From NCBI GenBank assembly GCA_003487665.1, contig DNFA01000003.1:1-6613 (forward strand): DNA of 6,613 nt, in the 5' to 3' direction. A program made the translations under genes and the position numbers. Below the pieces are notes generated by a model that was not told the origin of the DNA, ran no database searches, and saw nothing but the letters and a program-made list of their open reading frames with translations. This DNA comes from Oscillibacter sp. (GTDB taxonomy: Bacteria > Bacillota > Clostridia > Oscillospirales > Oscillospiraceae). This document shows, piece by piece, positions 1 to 6,613 of this stretch. The first letter of the stretch is position 1. Each line of letters opens with the position of its first letter.

Positions 1-29
1 ACATTTTTCGTCGACCAGATTTCACTCAT
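1..29 (-). CDS. Possible start of the next gene (first nine codons only)
   Basis: An ATG at 29 opens a frame reading MSEIWSTKN up to the window edge without a stop. It lies about 20 nt after the expected start of the promoter at 58-86. The upstream AGGG, 8 nt before the ATG, is only a weak ribosome binding site. Nine residues are too few to recognise a family. The true start could also lie beyond the window. Confidence 0.3.
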
Positions 30-39
30 GTGCGCCGCC

Positions 40-50
40 CTGTCGGACAG
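40..50. promoter_or_regulatory. Operator-like inverted repeat at the expected transcription start
   Basis: CTGTC-G-GACAG is a perfect 5-1-5 dyad just downstream of the promoter at 58-86, a normal place for a repressor site. It would also fold as a very short stem in RNA, but with one loop base that is unlikely. Short enough to be chance. Confidence 0.3.
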
Positions 51-57
51 CTTTGTT

Positions 58-86
58 AGATTACCACGCTTGGAAGCATTTGTCAA
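58..86 (-). promoter_or_regulatory. Probable sigma-A promoter with extended -10, reading out of the left edge
   Basis: On the minus strand a perfect -35 TTGACA (81-86) is followed after exactly 17 nt by TAATCT (58-63), and TGG just before it makes an extended -10 (TGn). The spacer holds a small dyad, GCTT-CC-AAGC. Transcription would start near position 51 and run toward position 1, giving a leader of about 20 nt before a possible ATG at 29. It is the best-formed promoter in the window. Confidence 0.6.
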
Positions 87-143
87 CGGCTAATTTCGTC
101 TTTTGTCTACTCTGAATAGAACCATTCTTATTATCAGCTCTGC
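87..143. other. AT-rich intergenic stretch with a weak imperfect hairpin
   Basis: This part of the 148-nt gap after the flavodoxin/ferredoxin gene is much richer in A and T than the genes. Positions 112-137 can fold as an imperfect stem (CTGA...TCAG ends, two bulges), but it is AU-rich and has no T-tract after it on either strand, so it is not a convincing terminator. I see no RNA gene or riboswitch in it. Confidence 0.4.
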
Positions 144-164
144 TTATGTATTATCCCCGTTTTC
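144..164 (-). repeat. Imperfect 21-bp repeat, copy 1
   Basis: Minus-strand pattern GAAAACGG, two variable bases, then ATAATACATAA. It matches the copy at 3651-3671 at 19 of 21 positions. This copy starts 14 nt after the stop codon of the flavodoxin/ferredoxin gene. With GTTTA 13 nt upstream of GGGGATAATA it also looks like a sigma-F or sigma-B type promoter with a slightly short spacer, which is only a guess. Confidence 0.5.
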
Positions 165-177
165 CCGCGTCTAAACC

Positions 178-1005
178 TTACAAAAACACTTCATTGGCCG
201 CCGGGCGCGCATAGACCTCCTCCAGCTCGCTCTTGTGATACAGATACCCCGCGTCGTCGAAATATTTTGCTTCCGCAGGACAGCCCTTCACGCAGGCGCA
301 GCACTTGATGCAGATCCCCGTCACCTGCGACACATCCGCCGGGTCGATGCTTCCCATGGGGCACCGCGCCGCGCACAGCCCGCAGCCGCCGCACCTGTCC
401 ATATCCGTTTTCGGCTTCACCTTCAGGATGTTGATGGGGTTCCCATGCCGGTCACGGGGCGTATAGTAGGGTCGGATCGGCGTCTCGCCCCAGACGGCCA
501 CCGGCTCCGCAGGCGCAGCCGTCAGCGCCGTCACCTTCTCCGCTGCGCGGCGCGCAAAAGCATCCATCTCCGCCAGATCGTCCCCGTTGGGACGCCCCGC
601 GCCCAGCGTGCGGGAGAAGGCGTGCTCGCCCACGAACGCGCCGCCGGCCACCGGCATGAAGCCATCCTCCGTCAGGATATTCCGCAGCTCGATCAGCCCA
701 TCGTCAAAGTTCCGGTTGCCGAACAGCACCACCGGCACCGCCAGTGCGCCGCCGCCGTGCAATTGCTTCGTCAGATAGGGCAGCAGCACGTTGGGCACAC
801 GCCCGGCGTACACCGGCACACCCAGCACCGCCAGCTCCTCCGTGCCGAAGCGCAGCTCCCGCTGCCGCGCCGCCGGAGTGGTAAAATCGTATACCGCCAG
901 CTCCGCGTCCAGCGCCTGCGCCATGCCCACCGCGATGCGCCGCACCGTCTTTTCCGTGGTGCCGGTGCCGCTGAAATATACCGCCCATACCTTTTTGATA
1001 CGCAT
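178..1005 (-). CDS. EFR1-type flavodoxin-fold protein with C-terminal 2[4Fe-4S] ferredoxin
   Basis: A 275-residue cytoplasmic electron-transfer protein. The N-terminal half is flavodoxin-like: the phosphate loop SGTGTTEK (12-19) follows the first strand, then GVPVYAGRVPN (62-72), FGNRNFDDGLIEL (95-107) and GAFVGEHAFS (122-131), which are hallmarks of the EFR1 ferredoxin family. The C-terminal part has two complete CxxCxxCxxxCP motifs, C205/C208/C211/C215 and C232/C235/C238/C242, for two [4Fe-4S] clusters. It probably moves electrons between an FMN and the clusters; the partner is not known. The start at 1005 is chosen because GGAGGG is 7 nt before it, while the ATG at 1020 lies inside that site. 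It is the last gene of the run, 54 nt after the small Cys-rich gene and behind a strong hairpin, and no clear terminator follows. Family is confident; physiological role is not known. Confidence 0.92.
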   Translation of the reverse strand: MRIKKVWAVYFSGTGTTEKTVRRIAVGMAQALDAELAVYDFTTPAARQRELRFGTEELAVLGVPVYAGRVPNVLLPYLTKQLHGGGALAVPVVLFGNRNFDDGLIELRNILTEDGFMPVAGGAFVGEHAFSRTLGAGRPNGDDLAEMDAFARRAAEKVTALTAAPAEPVAVWGETPIRPYYTPRDRHGNPINILKVKPKTDMDRCGGCGLCAARCPMGSIDPADVSQVTGICIKCCACVKGCPAEAKYFDDAGYLYHKSELEEVYARPAANEVFL

Positions 1006-1012
1006 TTCCGTT

Positions 1013-1018
1013 CCCTCC
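1013..1018 (-). promoter_or_regulatory. Ribosome binding site of the flavodoxin/ferredoxin gene
   Basis: GGAGGG on the minus strand, 7 nt before the ATG at 1005. An upstream in-frame ATG at 1020 overlaps this site (ATGGAGGG) and has no site of its own, so the 1005 start is preferred. Confidence 0.8.
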
Positions 1019-1023
1019 ATACG

Positions 1024-1051
1024 CAGACAGCCGCCCTGCGGCGGCCGTCTG
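1024..1051. terminator. 12-bp GC-rich hairpin; T-tract lies on the plus-strand side
   Basis: Arms CAGACAGCCGCC (1024-1035) and GGCGGCCGTCTG (1040-1051) enclose a 4-nt loop. In minus-strand RNA all 12 pairs form, one of them G-U; in plus-strand RNA there is one A-C mismatch. The T-rich run TTCTGTTTTT follows only in the plus direction (1052-1060 region), so as an intrinsic terminator it would stop transcription running against the genes. In the minus direction the stem ends 5 nt before the ribosome binding site of the flavodoxin/ferredoxin gene and has no U-tract, so there it would act as an intergenic stem, perhaps affecting RNA stability or translation. Confidence 0.6.
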
Positions 1052-1059
1052 TTCTGTTT

Positions 1060-1269
1060 TTACAGCTGGAAGTCCTCTTCGCTCAGCCCCGCTGTCTCCA
1101 GCTTCATCGGACGGGGCGGTACCCGCTTCAGCGGGTCGTATTTGAACGCGCTGCACCGATCCTCCGGCAGCACGATGCCCCGCTTGACGCAGGCCACCTT
1201 GTCGTCGCTGATACGGCTGCCCCGCGCGCAGTAGGCGCACCGGGGGTCTATATCCTTGCGAAACAGCAT
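1060..1269 (-). CDS. Small four-cysteine protein of unknown function, coupled to the Clp ATPase gene
   Basis: A 69-residue soluble protein beginning MLFRKDIDPRCAYCARG. Its four cysteines, C11-x2-C14-x12-C27-x11-C39, and the following FKYDPLKRVPPRP look like a compact zinc or Fe-S binding fold. I recall similar short proteins from Clostridia annotated only as hypothetical, and I do not assign a function. There is no signal peptide or membrane segment. The frame extends to a GTG at 1278, but that GTG lies inside the ribosome binding site TGAGGTGA (1275-1282); the ATG at 1269 is 8 nt after GAGG and is the better start. The TGA of that site is the stop codon of the Clp gene, so ribosomes ending on clpE are placed to restart here. 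Because the Clp protein carries its own four-cysteine finger, this protein could be a partner or adaptor, but that is speculation. Confidence 0.82.
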   Translation of the reverse strand: MLFRKDIDPRCAYCARGSRISDDKVACVKRGIVLPEDRCSAFKYDPLKRVPPRPMKLETAGLSEEDFQL

Positions 1270-1274
1270 ACCGC

Positions 1275-1279
1275 TCACC

Positions 1280-1282
<3 letters not shown>
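1275..1282 (-). promoter_or_regulatory. Ribosome binding site fused with the clpE stop codon
   Basis: TGAGGTGA on the minus strand. The first TGA is the stop codon of the Clp gene, and GAGG within it is 8 nt from the ATG at 1269. The arrangement suggests translational coupling of the two genes and decides the start of the small protein. Confidence 0.75.
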
Positions 1283-3619
<2,337 letters not shown>

Positions 3620-3625
3620 GGTTTT

Positions 3626-3630
3626 CCTCC
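3626..3630 (-). promoter_or_regulatory. Ribosome binding site of the Clp ATPase gene
   Basis: GGAGG on the minus strand, 6 nt before the ATG at 3619. It fixes that start, so the four-cysteine finger, which begins at residue 6, is part of the protein. Confidence 0.85.
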
Positions 3631-3645
3631 GTTATCTCTTATACG

Positions 3646-3658
3646 ATACATTATGTAT
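3646..3658. repeat. Perfect 6-1-6 inverted repeat overlapping the possible -10 before the Clp gene
   Basis: ATACAT-T-ATGTAT is a perfect dyad with a one-base centre. It overlaps the downstream end of the TATAAT by two bases, covering where transcription would start, the usual place for a repressor site. It does not match the CtsR heptad direct repeats (GGTCAAA) or CIRCE. As a short AT-rich palindrome it may also be chance. Confidence 0.4.
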
Positions 3659-3671
3659 TATAGCCGTTTTC
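3651..3671 (-). repeat. Imperfect 21-bp repeat, copy 2
   Basis: Second copy of the pattern at 144-164, beginning within the stop codon of the CvpA gene and containing the TATAAT at 3657-3662. The two copies differ only at the two bases before ATAATACATAA. Confidence 0.5.
3657..3662 (-). promoter_or_regulatory. Possible internal -10 element (TATAAT) before the Clp ATPase gene
   Basis: The 50-nt gap between the CvpA gene and the Clp gene is the only AT-rich gap inside the gene run and holds a perfect TATAAT on the minus strand, about 38 nt before the ATG. No good TTGACA-like -35 is seen 15-18 nt upstream; that stretch is the end of the CvpA gene (GATCGC at 17 nt spacing). The ten bases GGCTATAATA also fit the sigma-F type -10 consensus GGnnAnAhTR, but again without a matching -35. 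It could be a weak or activator-dependent internal promoter, or simply an AT-rich gap. Confidence 0.3.
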
Positions 3672-4326
3672 ACAGCTTTGCGATCAGATCGATAGGGCTG
3701 TTCCGGGCGAAGAATTTCAGCAGCACCGTTTTGTCCACCAGCTCCGGTGTGACCAGCAGCTGTAATTTTTGCAGCACCCACACCGCCAGAAACACCAGCA
3801 GCGCGCCCTTTACCAGTCCCAGCGCACCGCCCAGCAGGGCGTTGACGCCATGCACCACCGGCAGCTTTGTAAACAGGTGCAGCGGCGAGAGCGCCAGCCG
3901 CAGCACCACCAGCAGCAGCAAAAACGACACCACGTACACCACCGCGTAGGCCGCGGAGCGCAGCGCCGTGGACACCACAGCGCTCAGCAGCGTCTCGCCC
4001 GCCTGCTGCGCCTTCTGCACGGCGCTGTCCACCAGCTTCGACAGGGTATCCCCCTCGAAGCCGAAGGCCGCCAGCATCTCGCCGGCGTCGCTGGTATTGC
4101 CCTGTGCCGTCAGCCGCTGCTCCAGCTTCTCCGTCAGCACCGGCTCCAGCCATCTGGCCGCCGGCTCCGCCAGCTTCCCGGCGATCCAGCCCGCCAGCAG
4201 CAGCGCCGCCACCACCACCAATATCCGGGTCAGCGCCTGCACGAAGCCCTGCCGCCAGCCCATGACCAGCGCGATCAGCAGCACCGCCGCCAGCGCCAGA
4301 TCCACAAATACCCCTACATTGCTCAT
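3670..4326 (-). CDS. CvpA-family integral membrane protein
   Basis: A 218-residue membrane protein of the CvpA (colicin V production) family. Helices are seen at about 5-23, 30-50, 125-147 and 164-186. The family signature GWRQGF follows the first helix (23-28), and VHGVNALLGGALGLVKGALLVF (about 158-179) is the typical CvpA fourth-helix motif, ending in the family's NSPID (209-213). A stretch of about 70 polar residues (51-120, Gln/Glu/Ala-rich) between helices 2 and 3 forms a likely amphipathic or coiled section. The open frame continues upstream to 4821 but that part is a shadow of the preceding gene. The ATG at 4326 has GAGG 7 nt upstream (4334-4337) and begins MSNVGVFVDLALA. CvpA proteins are known for envelope phenotypes and colicin V export in E. 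coli; the molecular function is unsettled. Pairing with the propeller protein suggests a shared envelope job, which is inference. Confidence 0.88.
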   Translation of the reverse strand: MSNVGVFVDLALAAVLLIALVMGWRQGFVQALTRILVVVAALLLAGWIAGKLAEPAARWLEPVLTEKLEQRLTAQGNTSDAGEMLAAFGFEGDTLSKLVDSAVQKAQQAGETLLSAVVSTALRSAAYAVVYVVSFLLLLVVLRLALSPLHLFTKLPVVHGVNALLGGALGLVKGALLVFLAVWVLQKLQLLVTPELVDKTVLLKFFARNSPIDLIAKL

Positions 4327-4361
4327 AGCTTCACCTCTTGCGCGTTCTCCGCGCTCCACGC

Positions 4362-5564
4362 TTACGGCAGGTACAGGCTGGCCGCCGTACTGCCCGCCAG
4401 CACCGCGGAGCCGTCGCTCCGCATCAGCACCTCCCGTGCCTGACTGACCTCCTCCAGCTGGGCGCACAGCGCCAGCTGCCTGTCGTAGATATACAGCTCC
4501 TCGCCGGTGAGCACCGCCACATACCGCCCGGCGGCGGACAGGCTGCTCACCTCCGCGTCCAACTCCAGCGACGCCAGCTCCCTGCCGTCGTCGCCCACCG
4601 TCACCACCCGGTGCTGGGTGCCGGTGCGATAGCGCCCCAGCAGCACGGCGGCATAGCCGTCCTCGCTGACGCTTACCCGGCGCAGATAGTCCCCTCCGTA
4701 GTCGTAGGCGGCGGTCATCACGCCGTCCGTGCCGATAAAGCACAGCTGCTCCTCCGTCACGGCGCAGAAGCCGCTGCCCGCGGCGGTCAGATCGTATACC
4801 ACGCTGCCCCGCAGCGTGCACTTTCCCGCTTCCTTGTCGCTGTTCACATGATAGAACACCACATAGCTGGCGAACACGCCGTTCTCCTGCCCCATGGTCA
4901 CTGCCGCCAGCGTCCGGCTGTCGGCAGACAGCGCCGCCGTCATCACGAACCGATCCGCCGACCGGTAGGCGAACACCGCCTGCCCGTCCGCGTCGTACAC
5001 CCGTACGGTGGCCTTATAGCCGCTTTCGCTGCTCACCACCGTCAGCCAGCCCTTCTGGTTCAGGGACGCGCTGAGCACCTCTCCGGCGCAGTCCAGCGTG
5101 TACACCAGCCCCTTGTCCGACAGCACATACACCGCCGTGCCGCCCACGTCATAGGCCACGGCGCGGCCGCCTTGCGCCTGCAGCGCCGGGGTCTGGAACT
5201 TCACCGCCTCGTCGTACACCGCCCTGTTTTTCTCGTCCAACACCGCGATCTGGTGCATGGACACGGAGACAAGGCTGCCCTCCAGCGACGCGAACCGCCC
5301 CGACTGGTCGCTGCTGTACCGGTACAGCTGGGCGCAGCCGTTCTCGTCCTTCACCGCCTTGGCGTAGATGATGCTGCGCCGCAGGCCGTCAAAGCCGCTC
5401 CGATCCAGCAGCACCGCCGCCGTCACCGCGCCGACGGCCAGCACCGCCACGATCAGCAGCGCCAGCAGCGGCTTGCGCTTACTTCTCTTCGCCACGCGGC
5501 GGGGCTGCTCCTCCTGGGGGTTGCCCAGCGTGAACTCTTTCCAGTTGTTGGTGTTGTTATCCAT
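4362..5564 (-). CDS. Membrane-anchored WD40/beta-propeller-like protein of unknown function (DUF5711-like)
   Basis: A 400-residue protein with a short cytoplasmic tail (1-31) ending in a basic patch (RRVAKRSKRK, 22-31), a single membrane helix at about 33-53, and a large domain after it that should lie outside the membrane by the positive-inside rule. The outer domain is made of repeated short beta strands, for example IAVLDEKNRAVYD, VYVLSDKGLVYTLD, YVAVLTGEELYIYDRQ and a late RSDGSAVLAGSTAASLYL. This is the pattern of a beta-propeller with WD40/PQQ-like blades. No catalytic or metal motif is visible and there is only a scatter of cysteines. It resembles the DUF5711 family of Clostridia, which I recall but cannot verify here. 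The start ATG overlaps the truA stop as ATGGATAA; a GAGG lies 12 nt upstream, too far to be strong, so translation is probably coupled to truA. It is followed 35 nt later by a CvpA-family gene, which suggests an envelope role. The function is unknown. Confidence 0.85.
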   Translation of the reverse strand: MDNNTNNWKEFTLGNPQEEQPRRVAKRSKRKPLLALLIVAVLAVGAVTAAVLLDRSGFDGLRRSIIYAKAVKDENGCAQLYRYSSDQSGRFASLEGSLVSVSMHQIAVLDEKNRAVYDEAVKFQTPALQAQGGRAVAYDVGGTAVYVLSDKGLVYTLDCAGEVLSASLNQKGWLTVVSSESGYKATVRVYDADGQAVFAYRSADRFVMTAALSADSRTLAAVTMGQENGVFASYVVFYHVNSDKEAGKCTLRGSVVYDLTAAGSGFCAVTEEQLCFIGTDGVMTAAYDYGGDYLRRVSVSEDGYAAVLLGRYRTGTQHRVVTVGDDGRELASLELDAEVSSLSAAGRYVAVLTGEELYIYDRQLALCAQLEEVSQAREVLMRSDGSAVLAGSTAASLYLP

Positions 5565-6312
5565 TCAGCCGTTCATCCTCATACCACACGCGGGTGAGAT
5601 ACAGTCCGCCCGGCGGCGCCGTGGGCCCCGCCAGCGTCCGGTTCCCGGAATCCAGTATCTCCGGGATGTCCTCCGGCGTCAGCTTTCCCTCCGCCGCGTA
5701 CAGCACCGTGCCCGTGATGGCACGTACCATATTATACAGAAATCCGTCCGCGCATACCTTCAGCTCCAGCAGCTCTCCGTTCCGCGTCACCCGGCAGTAG
5801 TGGATGGTGCGCACGGTGCTGCGCACATTGGTGCCCACGCTGCGCACCGCGGCGAAATCATGGGTGCCCTCGAACATCCGGGCGGCGCGATCCATCAGCG
5901 CCTCGTCCAGCTTCTTGGGATAGAAATACGCCCGGTGTATATAGAACGGGTTCTTGATCCGGGAGTTATAGATGCGGTAGGTGTACTCCTTTTTGATGCA
6001 CGAGCCGATGGCGTTGAAGTCCTCCGCCACCTCATAGGCCGCCTTCACCACGATGTCCTCCGGTATGTGGGTGTTCACCGCGAAGGGCAGCCGCTCCACC
6101 GGGATCCGCGATTCCGTGCGGAAATTGGCCACATAGTGCTCCGCGTGCACGCCGGCGTCCGTCCGTCCGCAGCCCGTCACCTTCACCGGATGACCGCACA
6201 CCATGGACAGTCCCTTCTCCAGCGTCTGTGCCACGGAGATCTCCGTTTTCTGCACCTGCCAGCCGTGATAGGCGGTGCCGTTATACATCAGTATCAGCGC
6301 GATGTTCCGCAT
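5557..6312 (-). CDS. truA: TruA, tRNA pseudouridine(38-40) synthase
   Basis: TruA converts uridines 38, 39 and 40 in the anticodon arm of many tRNAs to pseudouridine, in the cytoplasm. The protein is 251 residues, normal for the family. It opens with MRNIALILMYNGTAYHGWQ, and the catalytic aspartate is D52 in GRTDAGVHA (50-57). The C-terminal half has GTHDFAAVRS, the STVRTI strand, GFLYNMVRAI and AGPTAPPGGLYL, all typical. The frame can be extended to a GTG at 6318, but AGGAGG at 6321-6326 would then be only 2 nt from the start, whereas it is 8 nt from the ATG at 6312, so I chose the ATG. One oddity is FNAIGSCIKKEYTYRIYN where many TruA proteins have an Ala-Arg-Phe pattern; this may be a lineage variant. 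The gene lies 19 nt after ecfT and overlaps the next gene by 8 nt, which suggests coupled translation. Confidence 0.96.
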   Translation of the reverse strand: MRNIALILMYNGTAYHGWQVQKTEISVAQTLEKGLSMVCGHPVKVTGCGRTDAGVHAEHYVANFRTESRIPVERLPFAVNTHIPEDIVVKAAYEVAEDFNAIGSCIKKEYTYRIYNSRIKNPFYIHRAYFYPKKLDEALMDRAARMFEGTHDFAAVRSVGTNVRSTVRTIHYCRVTRNGELLELKVCADGFLYNMVRAITGTVLYAAEGKLTPEDIPEILDSGNRTLAGPTAPPGGLYLTRVWYEDERLNG

Positions 6313-6320
6313 CCGCACCG

Positions 6321-6326
6321 CCTCCT
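6321..6326 (-). promoter_or_regulatory. Ribosome binding site of truA
   Basis: AGGAGG on the minus strand, preceded by an A-run and placed 8 nt before the ATG at 6312. It rules out the upstream in-frame GTG at 6318, which would be only 2 nt away. Confidence 0.85.
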
Positions 6327-6331
6327 TTTTC

Positions 6332-6613
6332 TCAGAATCCGAATTTCTTCAGCACGATGATGCCCGCCGTCAGCACGACAAAGCCCGCCAGCACCGCATA
6401 GTCCGCCGCCTTATAGCGCAGCACCCGCAGCGCCGTCCGTCCCTCGCCGCCGTGATAGCACCGGCACTCCATGGCCGTGGCCAGCTCGTCGGCGCGGCGG
6501 AACGCGCTGACAAACAGCGGCACGAGCAGCGGCACGAGCGCCTTGGCGCGCTGCATGAGGCTGCCAGTCTCAAAGTCGGCGCCGCGCGCCTTCTGCGCGG
6601 ACATGATCTTATC
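6332..6613 (-). CDS. ecfT: EcfT, energy-coupling factor transporter transmembrane subunit (partial, C-terminal part)
   Basis: This is the C-terminal part of the membrane coupling subunit of an ECF-type vitamin/micronutrient importer, which joins two EcfA ATPases to exchangeable substrate-binding S-components. The frame stays open to the window edge, giving 93 visible codons that begin Asp-Lys-Ile-Met, so the Met at 6604 is internal and not the start. Two arginine motifs that in this family contact the ATPases are present: AQKARG at about residues 6-11 and MECRCYHG at about 48-55, with the typical RRADELATAMEC run between. A hydrophobic segment (VPLLVPLFVSAF) lies between the motifs and a last membrane helix (about 73-88) precedes the basic end KKFGF. 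The gene sits directly before truA, the usual Firmicutes order, so ecfA genes are expected beyond the right edge. Family assignment is secure; the substrate cannot be told. Confidence 0.93.
   Translation of the reverse strand, partial: DKIMSAQKARGADFETGSLMQRAKALVPLLVPLFVSAFRRADELATAMECRCYHGGEGRTALRVLRYKAADYAVLAGFVVLTAGIIVLKKFGF

Noticed and set aside
28..93. A 21-codon plus-strand frame starting at ATG 28
   Set aside because: No ribosome binding site, overlaps the minus-strand promoter, and the peptide resembles nothing I know; likely chance.
112..137. Intrinsic terminator after the flavodoxin/ferredoxin gene
   Set aside because: The stem is AU-rich with two bulges and lacks a T-tract on either strand.
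1..177. tRNA or riboswitch in the left intergenic region
   Set aside because: I find no tRNA arms (no T-loop GGTTCRA with matching stems) and no long set of nested stems; the region is short and AT-rich.
3620..3669. CtsR or CIRCE heat-shock operator before the Clp gene
   Set aside because: No GGTCAAA heptad repeats and no 9-9-9 CIRCE inverted repeat in the gap.
4327..4821. Upstream extension of the CvpA frame by 165 codons
   Set aside because: The extension is a Gly/Arg-rich shadow of the preceding gene in another frame; the ATG at 4326 has a ribosome binding site and a typical CvpA first helix.
4338..5597. A 419-codon plus-strand open frame antisense to the propeller gene
   Set aside because: Low-complexity Arg/His/Gln/Ala translation with no recognisable family; the minus-strand frame has a membrane anchor, a stop/start overlap with truA and sensible codon use.

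Overview
The window is one gene-dense, GC-rich stretch in which every recognisable gene lies on the minus strand, so it reads from the high-coordinate end to the low one. The gene families (ECF-transporter EcfT next to TruA, a zinc-finger ClpE-type AAA+ ATPase, CvpA, an EFR1-type flavodoxin/ferredoxin, a DUF5711-like membrane protein), the strong AGGAGG-type ribosome binding sites and the high GC suggest a GC-rich anaerobic member of the Clostridia. The Oscillospiraceae/Ruminococcaceae of the gut are the best guess. This assignment is inferred from protein style, not from a marker gene.

Layout in the direction of transcription: (1) the 3' end of ecfT, running off the right edge of the window; (2) truA, tRNA pseudouridine synthase; (3) a single-pass membrane protein with a probable beta-propeller outside the cell, overlapping truA by 8 nt; (4) a CvpA-family membrane protein; (5) a 779-residue Clp ATPase with an N-terminal four-cysteine zinc finger, best called ClpE-like; (6) a 69-residue four-cysteine protein whose ribosome binding site contains the ClpE stop codon; (7) a 275-residue flavodoxin-fold protein with a two-cluster ferredoxin tail; (8) an AT-rich intergenic stretch with a good extended -10 promoter and possibly the first nine codons of the next gene. 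Spacings between the genes are 19, -8, 35, 50, 10 and 54 nt, so the run could be one transcript. An internal promoter may lie before the Clp gene, where the only AT-rich gap inside the run is found.

How the genes may work together: ecfT and truA are an old, widespread pair in Firmicutes. Downstream of them the usual rplM-rpsI pair is replaced by an envelope pair (propeller protein plus CvpA protein), and then by a protein-quality-control ATPase with a small Cys-rich protein and an Fe-S flavoprotein. The last three genes share metal-binding cysteines, which fits a proteostasis or redox-stress theme, but that link is inference.

I see no mobile element, CRISPR array, tRNA or rRNA. The most interesting points are an imperfect 21-bp repeat found just after two different stop codons (144-164 and 3651-3671), a hairpin at 1024-1051 whose T-tract points against the genes, the uncharacterised 69-residue protein coupled to ClpE, and the unexplained envelope module. 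I do not see evidence of a clearly new defence or mobile system here.
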